Of a stretch of DNA of 64,000 nt, positions 1 through 10,122 are shown piece by piece. The translations under genes and the position numbers were made by a program. Source of the stretch: Spirochaetota bacterium (GTDB lineage Bacteria > Spirochaetota > UBA4802 > JAFGJZ01). The notes under the pieces were generated by a model. It was not told the origin of the DNA. It saw nothing but the letters and a program-made list of their open reading frames with translations, and searched no databases. The first letter of the stretch is position 1. The number at the start of each line of letters is the position of its first letter. Location of the stretch: contig JAFGRW010000054.1 of assembly GCA_016934935.1 (NCBI GenBank), forward strand, positions 117,073 to 181,072, in the 5' to 3' direction.

Positions 1-1
1 T

Positions 2-70
2 AAAGTTCGGATACATAGAGGGCGTGCGATGCTTAAACAGCGTTTAATAGAAAGAGGTGTAGTCGAATGA
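2..70 (+). CDS. C-terminal end of an ECF-type sigma-70 factor (truncated by window start)
   Basis: Frame 2 reads KVRIHRGRAMLKQRLIERGVVE*, typical of the sigma region 4 C-terminal end; stop overlaps the next ATG (ATGA). Confidence 0.6.
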   Translation, partial: KVRIHRGRAMLKQRLIERGVVE

Positions 71-726
71 GCGCAAAAAGATGTGTTGATGAAAAGATTT
101 CTGATATTTATGATCTTTATGCAAGCGGTAACACTATTGATTGTTTAAAATCGTTATCATCATCTGAGTTGGCAGAATTTAAAAAATTAGAAAAGACTTT
201 GAGTCTTGTGCATGGATTAAGGGCTGTTCATATTTCAAATAGAAATTATTTTACCACTAAAACTCTCAATTGCTGTAAACAAACAAATTTGCGATATGCA
301 GGATTCGGTAAATATATCGCATCGAAGCCTTTTGTTTCGGGGGCTGTGGCCGCAGTTTTTGCTGTTGTTCTGACTGTCTCGTTGGTAACTTTAAATAGAG
401 AAAATGATTCAGTGCCTTTTTCGGGAACAACAGTTGCAAATGAGTTTAATATTAATTCTGAATATGAAAAAGATATTAATATCATCAAAAATGCTATTAT
501 TTCTCTTGGGGGACGAGTTGTTGATTCTAAAGATGGAATGCTAAAGGTTCAAGCTTCCATATCTGACTATATGGCAATAAAGAAAGAACTTACTCTTTCG
601 GCGGAAGAGAAGGTTTTTTTAAATAACAATAACCGATTAAGGTCAGTTGGTACAAATTCTGGCTATATTAGTTCTAAATATATCGAAGAAGTGATAACTT
701 TTACTGTTTATCCCAAGAAAAAGTAA
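67..726 (+). CDS. Putative anti-sigma factor / single-TM protein
   Basis: 219 aa ORF, ATGA overlap with the sigma factor end, one central TM segment (FVSGAVAAVFAVVLTVSLVTL) and an extracytoplasmic C-terminal domain. Confidence 0.55.
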   Translation: MSAKRCVDEKISDIYDLYASGNTIDCLKSLSSSELAEFKKLEKTLSLVHGLRAVHISNRNYFTTKTLNCCKQTNLRYAGFGKYIASKPFVSGAVAAVFAVVLTVSLVTLNRENDSVPFSGTTVANEFNINSEYEKDINIIKNAIISLGGRVVDSKDGMLKVQASISDYMAIKKELTLSAEEKVFLNNNNRLRSVGTNSGYISSKYIEEVITFTVYPKKK

Positions 727-731
727 TAATA

Positions 732-1688
732 TTACATATTGAAGGTTCTCTCTTCAGGATGGCGTTGTAAATAATCAAAGATGACTTTTCCCATTTCAGA
801 TACAGACTCCTTTTTTTTGATTGCAGAAAAAAGGTTATGACCAAAACGAAAATTATTACAAAAATATCCAAAGAATCTTAATGACCGCAATGTCTGAATT
901 TTTGATGGTAAAAATTGATGTATCTTCTCTATGAAAATCTCGGTACATTCTGCCAAATCAATAATTAAGTTGTTTTTACCGTTAATTCTATTATCAATTT
1001 GACCAAATATCCATGGTTTAACCGCTGCTGCTCGTCCAATCATTATTTTATTATTAAAATCTCTTATTAAATCAACAGCCTCAGTTGTTTCAGATATATC
1101 TCCGTTATAAATTAGCTGAATAGGTGATTGGTTTTTGATTTCAGTAAAGAGCTTTCTTGATGCCGTGTGCCTGAAGCCTTCGTGAGCATTTCTAGGGTGA
1201 AGCGTTACATAGTCAATACCGTAATCATTAAAAAGTTTAAGATATTTTATGACAAATTCAGCTGAGCTCTCGGTAATACCAGCCCTCATTTTTACTGATA
1301 CACGGCAGTCGCAACTGTCTCTAACTCCTTGAACAATTTTCGCAACATTATCATAATCTTTTAACAAATATGATCCGGCACCACGCTTTCTAATATCAGG
1401 AGCCGAACAGCCCATGTTTATATCTATTGAATACGGGTTCTGTTTTAGAAGTTCTTTTGCAGCCCGGGCCATTATTTGCGCATTAGTCCCTAAAAGTTGG
1501 AAACCTACTGGATGATCGAAATCGTGAATAATAGTTTTGCTCTGATTAAACTGTCCACCGTTAAGTAGGGCAGCTGAGCTTATCATTTCTGTATGCAGCA
1601 TTACTTTTGAAGAAAATTTACGTATTAGATATCTTAGTGCAGGTGTAGTTATCTCGGCCAATGGGGCACAGAAAAGTTCGGGTATCAT
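732..1688 (-). CDS. dus: tRNA-dihydrouridine synthase
   Basis: CAPLAEITTPALR, SIDINMGCSAPDIRKRGAGSYLL, VSVKMRAGI motifs of the Dus family. Confidence 0.9.
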   Translation of the reverse strand: MIPELFCAPLAEITTPALRYLIRKFSSKVMLHTEMISSAALLNGGQFNQSKTIIHDFDHPVGFQLLGTNAQIMARAAKELLKQNPYSIDINMGCSAPDIRKRGAGSYLLKDYDNVAKIVQGVRDSCDCRVSVKMRAGITESSAEFVIKYLKLFNDYGIDYVTLHPRNAHEGFRHTASRKLFTEIKNQSPIQLIYNGDISETTEAVDLIRDFNNKIMIGRAAAVKPWIFGQIDNRINGKNNLIIDLAECTEIFIEKIHQFLPSKIQTLRSLRFFGYFCNNFRFGHNLFSAIKKKESVSEMGKVIFDYLQRHPEERTFNM

Positions 1689-2371
1689 TTATCCAGGATG
1701 AATTCTAATGGTTTGTTGTCAAGATTGATTTTATACATATAAATCAACCCATTGTTATCACAATAAATTTCCATAACGAATAATGGTGATTTGTGATCAG
1801 TTCTTGTGAAAATTTGTATTTTATTGACTGTGATATTTTCACCTGTATTCATTATTGTTAAATTTGGGGTTATAAGAACTTTCATTTTGAATAATTTTTT
1901 TGAATTACTAGAGGGGTCATAGATCGTATATTCAGAATTTCTGTTATTAAACTTTGATATTACGGCATCTGAAACAATCTTGTTTGTGCCAAATATAAGA
2001 TCTGGGTGAAGTCTTAATTTTAAATTGATGTCCAGCCCTGTTACACTAATAATGTTGTCTGATACCCTGGCGTATATATATGAACGATTTATTTTTTTGT
2101 TATCAATAATAGTTGAATTTGATGAGAAACTAACAGGCGAATACTCTGTTGTTTCTTTGACTGTTTCGCTTGAAATAATTATCAAAGACTCAGAATTAAG
2201 TTTAAGTTTGGAGTTTGTCGTTATTATGCCGTCTTTAAGGTTACGGGTAACAGTTGTTTTGCCAATTGGGTTGTTTTCTGAGTAAATAGTGTAATTCCAT
2301 CTTCCATACTGAGATATACATAAAGCTTTGAATGGAGAAAATAATATAATAAATAAGATTAAAATTCTCAT
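1685..2371 (-). CDS. Hypothetical exported protein
   Basis: 228 aa ORF with N-terminal signal-like sequence, ATGA overlap with dus, same operon. Confidence 0.6.
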   Translation of the reverse strand: MRILILFIILFSPFKALCISQYGRWNYTIYSENNPIGKTTVTRNLKDGIITTNSKLKLNSESLIIISSETVKETTEYSPVSFSSNSTIIDNKKINRSYIYARVSDNIISVTGLDINLKLRLHPDLIFGTNKIVSDAVISKFNNRNSEYTIYDPSSNSKKLFKMKVLITPNLTIMNTGENITVNKIQIFTRTDHKSPLFVMEIYCDNNGLIYMYKINLDNKPLEFILDK

Positions 2372-3357
2372 TACAAAATGTCTTCGAGCCTATTTGTTTC
2401 TAATAGAGTTTTTTTAAATTTAATTTTTATCAGGGGTTTTGCTGTGTTTCCGCAAATAGACCCAATAGGAGTAATAGGGAAGGAATTATAAAATTTTTTA
2501 TCTATTCTTTTTGTAGATATAAAAAACAATCCGCAATAGTAATTACCATTAAGCAAGATTTTGATCATATCTTTATCATTATTGTCAAAATTGCTTATAT
2601 TTGGGAAAAGGTCGTTCATATCAATTTCGCAAGCGTTATTTGACTGAATAATATCCTTCACTATTTTTATTAAAGAATAGCCGGCAGGTACGATATAATA
2701 GGGGTTATAGCCTTTAAAAATTATATCGTTCAGTTCCTGGTTTTCCAATCTGTTCAGCAAACATGACTTTGGAATACGTGAAAGGTTGCCAGTATCTGTT
2801 GATTTTACCTTAAAATCATCTGCAAATACGCTTCCTGTGTAATAAATGGTTGAATCTGAAACAGGGTTTAGGTTATTTAAAAAACAACTTTCTGCGGTTT
2901 CACCATATGCGGATAAGTTCAGGGATATATGTTTTTTCCGGTTTTTCTGAAAAAAACCACCTGCTTGTAATAATCCCGCACTACTGGCAATTCTATTGAT
3001 GATTCCGAAAATGGAAGAAACAGAATCTTCGGGTGTTTTTTCGGGAAAAGACAGAGTAGTAAAAATAAATCTTGGAATTGCATTTACGCTATTTAAATTA
3101 AAAATCAATAATGATAAATAATATTCTATTAATGTTTTATATATTTGTTTGTCTTTTTTATACTCTGGCATTTGGCATATGTCAAGAGAAGTCGTTATGC
3201 CATATTTTTGATGAGAAATCAAAAAATATGATATATTTTTTTGGGTTACTTTTTTTAACTTTGTATCGGGAGAAATTCCGTAATAAGCCAAAGCAGTAAA
3301 AATATTTGTGAAATAGTTTTTATCCTTTGCAGCCACGATTAATCCTTTAACTGGCAA
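2371..3357 (-). CDS. Hypothetical protein
   Basis: 328 aa ORF directly coupled to gltX (overlap ~19 nt) and to the next ORF. Confidence 0.6.
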   Translation of the reverse strand: MPVKGLIVAAKDKNYFTNIFTALAYYGISPDTKLKKVTQKNISYFLISHQKYGITTSLDICQMPEYKKDKQIYKTLIEYYLSLLIFNLNSVNAIPRFIFTTLSFPEKTPEDSVSSIFGIINRIASSAGLLQAGGFFQKNRKKHISLNLSAYGETAESCFLNNLNPVSDSTIYYTGSVFADDFKVKSTDTGNLSRIPKSCLLNRLENQELNDIIFKGYNPYYIVPAGYSLIKIVKDIIQSNNACEIDMNDLFPNISNFDNNDKDMIKILLNGNYYCGLFFISTKRIDKKFYNSFPITPIGSICGNTAKPLIKIKFKKTLLETNRLEDIL

Positions 3358-4775
3358 GCAGCAAGAATGCGTTTTTTACATTTATCATATCCGTAAAGCC
3401 GCATTGTTTCTGCAAGATCAGGCCCGTGAATTGATCCAGTAATTAATGCCCTGCATGGCATAAAAAGATTCTTTCCGGTAGCTCCAGTCATTTCTTTGAC
3501 CAAATTTATATAATCTGAATGATAATTCTGTTCTGTTAATACAGAATCAAATAACTCTTTTGATGCAGCAATAATTTTAACTCCATTTTCGGATTTCAAT
3601 AATTCTCTAACTTCGGATGAATAATCAATTGTTTCTGAAAAAAAATGGGAAATTTGATCGTTGATATCCCCAAGCAGCTCGCAATAGGGTTTTAAAAAGG
3701 TAATGATTTCTATAATATGATTTTGATCCATATTTTCTAACGAATACTCTTTCTCTAAATATGGGCGCATTTTGTTAAACAGTTCGTTGTTTTCAAGAGT
3801 GCGTATATAGTTACCGTTCATCCATTTCAATTTTTTAAAATCAAAAACGGCAGAACTGGCAGCAATTTTATTTAATTCAAATTGTTTAACAATTTCGTTT
3901 AAGGAAATGATTTCTTCTTCGTTTTCAGCAGCCCATCCAAGCATTGAGATATAATTAACAAGTGCTTCTGGCAAATAACCTTCTTCGCGATATATATTAA
4001 CAGATGTGATGCCATGACGCTTGCTTAATTTTTTCCGGTCATTCCCCATTACAAGAGGCATATGCGCGTAAAGTGGCAGTTCAAATTTAAGTGCTTTTGC
4101 AATCAGTATCTGTTTTGGTGTATTTGAAAGATGGTCCTCCCCTCTTACTACGTGTGAAATTTTCATCAGCGAATCGTCAATAACTACTATATAGTTGTAA
4201 ACCGGTATTTGATCAGATCTAACTATGATAAAGTCACCACCAATATTGGAACTGTTAAATGAGATATCACCTTTGATAATATCGTTGAAAGTTATATCAA
4301 TATCTGAATCAACTTTGAATCGAACAGTTGGCTTTCGACCTTCATCAAGAAATGCCTGCTTTTGCTCTTTTGACAGATTGCGGCATTTTCCGTTATAAGT
4401 TTCGTTTCGGCCTGTTTTTTGAGCTTCTTCACGCATATTGTCGATCTCTTCCGGTGTGCAAAAGCAGTGGTAAGCCTTACCTTCATTTAGCAATTTTTCT
4501 GTATATTTTTGATAAATATCGAATCTTTCAGATTGTCGATACGGACCATAGTTGCCCCCAATATCGGGACCTTCTGTCCATTCGATTCCCAGCCATTTAA
4601 GGTCATTGATAATGGAATTTTCCGATTCAATACTGCTTCTTTCCATATCAGTGTCTTCGATTCGAAGTACAAAGTCGGCTTGATTCTTTAATGCTAAAAG
4701 GTTGTTGATTATAGCTGTACGTGCATTGCCAATATGTAAAAAACCTGTTGGACTTGGAGCAAAACGAAGTCTCAT
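3339..4775 (-). CDS. gltX: Glutamyl-tRNA synthetase
   Basis: RFAPSPTGFLHIGNARTAIIN (HIGH-type motif), VLRIEDTD, KLSKRHG (KMSKS-type motif). Confidence 0.97.
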   Translation of the reverse strand: MRLRFAPSPTGFLHIGNARTAIINNLLALKNQADFVLRIEDTDMERSSIESENSIINDLKWLGIEWTEGPDIGGNYGPYRQSERFDIYQKYTEKLLNEGKAYHCFCTPEEIDNMREEAQKTGRNETYNGKCRNLSKEQKQAFLDEGRKPTVRFKVDSDIDITFNDIIKGDISFNSSNIGGDFIIVRSDQIPVYNYIVVIDDSLMKISHVVRGEDHLSNTPKQILIAKALKFELPLYAHMPLVMGNDRKKLSKRHGITSVNIYREEGYLPEALVNYISMLGWAAENEEEIISLNEIVKQFELNKIAASSAVFDFKKLKWMNGNYIRTLENNELFNKMRPYLEKEYSLENMDQNHIIEIITFLKPYCELLGDINDQISHFFSETIDYSSEVRELLKSENGVKIIAASKELFDSVLTEQNYHSDYINLVKEMTGATGKNLFMPCRALITGSIHGPDLAETMRLYGYDKCKKRILAACQLKD

Positions 4776-4790
4776 AGTAATCCTCGTAAG

Positions 4791-5027
4791 TTAGTATTCG
4801 TATAAATTGGTAGACATTTTGTTGTTAACGATTTCACCGCTATCTTTTTTTATTTTTCTAACAAGTTTTTGTATCTTGTCTACCGTTTCATCTGTAAAGA
4901 GAACCTTTTTGCATCTTTCACATTGATACGCGGGAATATCTTCCAAAATAAATGTAAAATGGTCTTCTGATGTGCTATAGGAGCTTTTTCCGGGTATTAA
5001 AACTCCTCCGCAGTGGCTGCAATTCAC
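4791..5027 (-). CDS. YgiT/MqsA-type zinc-finger protein
   Basis: CSHCGG...YQCERCKKVLFTDE motif; the track ORF extends to 5144 but a GTG start at 5027 (MNCSHCGG) fits the family better. Confidence 0.65.
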   Translation of the reverse strand: MNCSHCGGVLIPGKSSYSTSEDHFTFILEDIPAYQCERCKKVLFTDETVDKIQKLVRKIKKDSGEIVNNKMSTNLYEY

Positions 5028-5149
5028 AATTGTTCTCCATAATAAGAAAATAGTTCCTTGTATATTTATCAAGGAATTTGCTGCAAAACATAATTTTATA
5101 AAATAAAACTTTGAAATAGTTCTATTTATTGTAAATTTAAACAATTTTT

Positions 5150-5240
5150 AAGCCAGAATAGAGATATTTGATCTTCTTGTCACTCGAAAACGTACATAAA
5201 TAACGATTTGAAGACAGTGTTACTTATGGCTTTATTCAAG
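5150..5240 (+). repeat. Diverged relative of the interspersed hairpin repeat (module with CACTCGAAAA..CATAAAT..TGGCTTTATT)
   Basis: Alignable by eye with 57694-57776; retains a hairpin CATAAATAAC(5195-5204)/GTTACTTATG(5219-5228). Confidence 0.5.
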
Positions 5241-5314
5241 TAATTGTCCGCAAGTTTCTGTTATGGGTGATCAACATAGGCAACCTTATCAATAAATGTA
5301 TTATTAAAAAATAC

Positions 5315-6694
5315 CTAAAAATAGATATCACCTGCGAAATAAATAAAATCTTTTTTGTGATGGCGTCCCATAAGACCTTCGTCATCCGAAAATTTATGAA
5401 ATATCCAGTATCCGGTTTTAATAACATACATATTTTCGGGCTTCAGACCCAATTCAAATTGTGAACCAAGATCGTTATCCTCCAGAGTATAAATAGAACA
5501 ATTCATGATGTAGGCTTTTTTCTCGGCGAATTTTAACTGTATTTCACTTATAAACCGATTTCTATACTTTTTTTGATCCATTGTGTTTGAATGGTCAATT
5601 ACAATATTTTGATTATATTCAAAATTTATCAAAAAAGTATTTCCAGGCCAGTCTTTCACGATCTCGAAGCCGGTAGTGTAGTCAAGTAGAGGGGATTCCT
5701 CATATCCATTGCCGCCATCTGCAATGTCTGAAGCCATTTCTGAATCTTTAACAGCAAAAAATTTGCCTTTATTATAATATGCAAGCTCACCTTTGAGATT
5801 GATGTCCCAGATAAGGTTTGCCATAAAGTCCATTCCGCCCATGGTAACCTGTTTGTATTCGGCAGTTATCGCGGTTTGACCGGCATCATCTTTTAAAGTA
5901 TAAGTAGGTGAATGATCATATCCGCGATAATACATAAGGTGTCCCTGGAAAGTCTGCAGATGTAATCCGGCACGAGCCCCGTAAGAAGCCTGACTCAATG
6001 ATGCTTCGGGTTGTTCTTCACCGTAAAAAGCTCCATCAAGAACTTCGACAGCATTAAAAAAGTTAGCACTATTTTCGTGCATAAAGGCTGAAGAAAACTC
6101 ATTGTCAGCTTCAAAAACAGGATTGATTAGACCGTCTACGGAGAAATAGCGTGAAAAGAAAAGTGTTGGATATATTGCGTAAATACCTTTTTTTCTTTTT
6201 ATAGCATTATTCATAAGATGGAAAGAGTAATCTTGTGGATTAATAATGTCAACAGGATTGAAAAATTCCGTGTAACCCCATTTTGTGATGATTTTTCCCG
6301 CTCTGAGAGAAAAAGAGTCGAATACTGAAAGATGGAAATCCTGGTTAATAAAAGCTTCTCGAATGAAAATATCTTTCTGTTTTTTCTGATTTTCAGAATT
6401 AATGAAACTGCTATTAATCGAAGTATTCTCGGCATTATAGGCTGGACCAAATAGTGATCTTATTGCTGATGACCCCTGTGCGGTATCATAATCAGCCTGT
6501 ATATCTACCACAACAGTTGTCTTGTTCATTGCTTTTTGAAAAACTAGGTTTGAATTTATGGCATTTCGACAGAATTCTGAATCAGATGAATTGAATCCTG
6601 AATAAAATTCAAGCGAACCACGAAGTGGAACTTCGGCATGAAGAGTGAAAATGGTAAATAGAGCCAAAATAGCGAAGATGAGTAGTTTTTTCAT
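5315..6694 (-). CDS. Putative outer-membrane beta-barrel / porin-like protein
   Basis: Signal peptide MKKLLIFAILALFTIFTLHA, alternating aromatic/hydrophobic strands, C-terminal IYF. Confidence 0.6.
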   Translation of the reverse strand: MKKLLIFAILALFTIFTLHAEVPLRGSLEFYSGFNSSDSEFCRNAINSNLVFQKAMNKTTVVVDIQADYDTAQGSSAIRSLFGPAYNAENTSINSSFINSENQKKQKDIFIREAFINQDFHLSVFDSFSLRAGKIITKWGYTEFFNPVDIINPQDYSFHLMNNAIKRKKGIYAIYPTLFFSRYFSVDGLINPVFEADNEFSSAFMHENSANFFNAVEVLDGAFYGEEQPEASLSQASYGARAGLHLQTFQGHLMYYRGYDHSPTYTLKDDAGQTAITAEYKQVTMGGMDFMANLIWDINLKGELAYYNKGKFFAVKDSEMASDIADGGNGYEESPLLDYTTGFEIVKDWPGNTFLINFEYNQNIVIDHSNTMDQKKYRNRFISEIQLKFAEKKAYIMNCSIYTLEDNDLGSQFELGLKPENMYVIKTGYWIFHKFSDDEGLMGRHHKKDFIYFAGDIYF

Positions 6695-7164
6695 TGATTT
6701 AACCTTTTAAAAGCTGATATTAAGTAAAGAGTTAATCCTGTGACTATTTTCTTATTAAAAGATTGGTAACCGGTTAAATACTGAGAATTAACTGAATTTA
6801 TGGATTGTTTTGTGTTTATATGCAGAATACACAAACAATCGTCTCAGTTATGTGTAGTTGGTTACTCATAGTCATGGAATATACTCTTTTATTATCGGAA
6901 ATAGACAAAAATAACTGTAGAATTGCTCTTGTCAAGATGCCTGTATGAATACATATAAACAATTAACACGGCTTTTCAATTTTTTATGTTAATTAGTAAA
7001 TTGAAAAAAATACTGATTATTAGTTTACATGAAAAATCAGGATAATAATCATAGTGGTTGCAATATTTGCTTAATTTTATTAGTCTTTTTATAAGTAATT
7101 TATCAACCAGGTTGCATCTGTTAATTCAGAATGGCTGGAATATAATATGTTTAGGAGGAGTTAG

Positions 7165-8259
7165 GTGAAGTTATCTGTTTTTATTCATGATTATTTAAAC
7201 GGTACAGTTCTTGAGCCGGTTACTAAGCTTGAATTGCTTGGGTATAATATTTTTAATCTTTTGCTTTTTGCAGTTGTTTTTATCGCTCTATTTTTCTTTT
7301 TTACAATATTAAGAAAAATTATTCTTATCAGAATTTCGGTAATATCCTCTAAGTCTGATTCTGTGTTTAGTAAAACAGTTGTGCAGATTATACGTGATAT
7401 AAAATATCTTTTTTATGTAATATTAGCTCTCTACCTGTCTTCTCGAATGGTTGTGCTTGGTGAAAACTTTAACAATATAGTACGTATTTCGTTTGTTGTC
7501 ATAATGATTTATGAGATAGTATTATTTGTACAAAATATTAGCATGTATGCTATTCAAAGCTATTGGGGGTCTGCTGACGCAGAAGAGAACGAAAATGCGA
7601 CAGCTGTTAATGCTATCTCCTTGATTACCAGAATCACTCTTTGGGTGGTTGGTGTAATAATTCTTTTGTCTAATCTCGGTATCGAGATATCCGCACTTGT
7701 TGCATCTCTTGGGGTTTCGTCTATAGCCATTGCATTTGCTTTGCAAAGTATTTTGGCTGATATTTTCAGTTCATTTTCCATATATTTCGATCAGCCCTTT
7801 AAAGTTGGTGATTTTATAATTGTTGGAACCGATATGGGGGTTGTTAAAAAAATAGGGATTAAGACAACCAGGTTGCAAACATTGCAAGGGCAGCTGCTTG
7901 TAATTCCAAATCATGAGTTGACTAATACCCGTATAAACAATTATAAACAGATGGAATCACGACGTGTCGTGTTTGAAGTGGGAGTTGTTTACGGTACTCC
8001 TGTGGAAAAATTAAGAAAGATTCCGCAATTCATAAAGGACATTATAGATGCGCAGGATTTAACGGATTTTGATCGCTCACATTTTAGCGCGATTGGAAGT
8101 CATAGCCTTAATTTTGAAACGGTCTATTATGTAAGAAGCAATGATTTCGCTATTTATCGTGATGTTCACCAAGCAATATGTTTGGGTATTTATGAAAAAT
8201 TTGAAGCTGAGGGGCTGGATTTTGCTTTCCCAACTCAAACAATAATTATGGAGAAATAG
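7165..8259 (+). CDS. MscS-family mechanosensitive channel
   Basis: GVSSIAIAFALQSILADIFSSFSIYFDQPFKVGDFIIVG; GTG start with AGGAGG upstream. Confidence 0.92.
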   Translation: MKLSVFIHDYLNGTVLEPVTKLELLGYNIFNLLLFAVVFIALFFFFTILRKIILIRISVISSKSDSVFSKTVVQIIRDIKYLFYVILALYLSSRMVVLGENFNNIVRISFVVIMIYEIVLFVQNISMYAIQSYWGSADAEENENATAVNAISLITRITLWVVGVIILLSNLGIEISALVASLGVSSIAIAFALQSILADIFSSFSIYFDQPFKVGDFIIVGTDMGVVKKIGIKTTRLQTLQGQLLVIPNHELTNTRINNYKQMESRRVVFEVGVVYGTPVEKLRKIPQFIKDIIDAQDLTDFDRSHFSAIGSHSLNFETVYYVRSNDFAIYRDVHQAICLGIYEKFEAEGLDFAFPTQTIIMEK

Positions 8260-8276
8260 AGAAATTTGTTATTATA

Positions 8277-8316
8277 CGGTGTCATCCACAATTTCATAGA
8301 ATCAGGGATGACACCG
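8277..8316. terminator. Bidirectional hairpin between convergent genes
   Basis: CGGTGTCATCC (8277/8278-8287) pairs with GGATGACACCG (8306-8316); lies between convergent mscS-type and isomerase genes; no strong T-tract. Confidence 0.5.
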
Positions 8317-8332
8317 GGTATTTGCTTATCAT

Positions 8333-9811
8333 TCAAAAAGGATTTTCGTCTTTGTACAGCATACCCGCGGGTCTGTTGAAATCTATCTCGTCTACACCAA
8401 GAAGCTTTGTAGCCGAAAAAAGAGCCTTGCCGGTGTGCCCAAATGCAACGCCAGCATGGTGCGGGAATTGCTTTGCAATTAATACATGTCTGTAGAATCG
8501 CCCCATCTCTTTTATCGCGAAAACGGCAATCGAACCAAAAGATTGCGGATCAATGTTTAGAATCTCCCCGTTTGCGACATATGCCCTGAGTTTGGTATCA
8601 GCTGTTGATTGCAGCCTGAAAATTGTAACATCTCCGGGGCGGATGCTGCCTTCAAGTGTTCCTCGTGTGATATCCGGTTCTTTTCCCGGTTCTAGTAGTG
8701 AATGCATAATTTTCTGGAACTTTATTTCACAGTTTCCCATGCATTCCGAGGAGGTATTTCCGCAATGGAATCCCATGAAAAGATCGTTTATTGTGTAATC
8801 TTTAACAATTTTTTTGTTTGCATCAAACATGTCAACAGGTACTGAATTGTTTATGTCAAGTAGTGTCGCGGGTGTCATTGTAGCACAGGTAATCATGTAT
8901 TCGGTTACCGCTCCGTAAATATCGACTTCACATGCTACTGGAATGCCTCTTGTGGCAAGTCTGGAGTTTACGTAGCATGGAACAAAACCAAAATAACTTT
9001 CAAAAGCGGGCCAGCATTTATTAGCAAATACTCCATATTTGCTTGCACCCAGATTATTGTTGTAAAAATCCATAAGAGCTACTTCATATTGAGCAAGTTT
9101 CTCTAGAAGATCGGGGTAGTTATTCCCCGTTTTTAGCTCTGATTCCATCTCTGATTTTATTGTTTTAATGCGTGGATCACCAGCTGCTTTATTATATATA
9201 TCGTAAAGATCAAGCTCGGAATTTTCCATGATTTCGATACCAAGATCAAAAAGGGCTTTTATCGGAGCATTGCATGCGTAAAAGTTGTGAGGTCTTGGGC
9301 CAAAAGAGAAAACTTTCAGATTAGAAACACCCAGAATTACGCGTGCTACCGGATAAAACTCCTTGATCATATTAGCGATTTCTTGAGCTGTTCCAACGGG
9401 ATATTCAGGGATGTATGGGCGAATTTGTCTTAGAGAAGCGCTTATGGAAGCGTTTAGCATACCGCAATATGCATCACCACGGCCGTCCAGAAGCCCTGAG
9501 GCGGCCTCTTCGGCAGCAGCGCAGAACATTACAGGGCCTTCAAACTTTTGTGCCAGTATGGAAAGAGGGCCTTCAGGGCCGAAATTACCCAAAAAAATTA
9601 CAAGAGAATTAATTTTTAAATCTTTGGCCTCTTTTATCGCATTTAACGCATCTTCTTCGTTTTCGACAGTGGTTTTAAGTTCGATTAAGTCTATTCCTGA
9701 ATCTTTACATGCTTTATATACATTTGATCTTCTTTTTTGTGATAATTCAATCGGAAAACAGTCCCGACTGACGGCAATTATACCCATTTTTACTGTTGGA
9801 ATGTTTTGCAT
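8333..9811 (-). CDS. L-fucose/L-arabinose isomerase family protein
   Basis: KCWPAFESYFGFVPCYVNSRLATRGIPVACEVDIYGAVTEYM and HHAGVAFGH patterns of the FucI/AraA-like fold. Confidence 0.8.
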   Translation of the reverse strand: MQNIPTVKMGIIAVSRDCFPIELSQKRRSNVYKACKDSGIDLIELKTTVENEEDALNAIKEAKDLKINSLVIFLGNFGPEGPLSILAQKFEGPVMFCAAAEEAASGLLDGRGDAYCGMLNASISASLRQIRPYIPEYPVGTAQEIANMIKEFYPVARVILGVSNLKVFSFGPRPHNFYACNAPIKALFDLGIEIMENSELDLYDIYNKAAGDPRIKTIKSEMESELKTGNNYPDLLEKLAQYEVALMDFYNNNLGASKYGVFANKCWPAFESYFGFVPCYVNSRLATRGIPVACEVDIYGAVTEYMITCATMTPATLLDINNSVPVDMFDANKKIVKDYTINDLFMGFHCGNTSSECMGNCEIKFQKIMHSLLEPGKEPDITRGTLEGSIRPGDVTIFRLQSTADTKLRAYVANGEILNIDPQSFGSIAVFAIKEMGRFYRHVLIAKQFPHHAGVAFGHTGKALFSATKLLGVDEIDFNRPAGMLYKDENPF

Positions 9812-10047
9812 TTTTTATCTCCTTGATTCGAAATCGTGCAACTGTATAATAAAAGATTCTATAACTTGGATAAAAAAAGCAATAATAAATTTATATTATC
9901 CATGATCAATATTGAACAAATTAGCATGTGAGCAAATTAGTCCGTGAACGGATATGAATAATAATATTAATTAAAGGAGAGTATAATTGTCCACAAAGAA
10001 AAGTAGAATCACTGTTTTTAGTGAAGAGAAAACAAAGTGAAGAACTT

Positions 10048-10121
10048 CGCGTCTAAGAGGATTCGAACCTCTGACCTTTCGATTCGTAGTCGAACGCTCT
10101 ATCCAGCTGAGCTATAGACGC
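10048..10121 (-). tRNA. tRNA-Arg (anticodon ACG)
   Basis: Reverse complement GCGTCTATAGCTCAGCTGGATAGAGCG TTCGA-CTACGAA-TCGAA ... GGTTCGAATCC ... TAGACGC + G folds as cloverleaf. Confidence 0.95.
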
Positions 10122-10122
10122 A

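Noticed and set aside
5236-5464. Short ORFs over the 5' end of the repeat and the porin-like gene 3' end
   Set aside because: Antisense or overlapping the better-supported 5315-6694 CDS and the repeat.
8553-9905. Plus-strand ORFs antisense to the FucI-like gene
   Set aside because: Shadow ORFs of a conserved gene.
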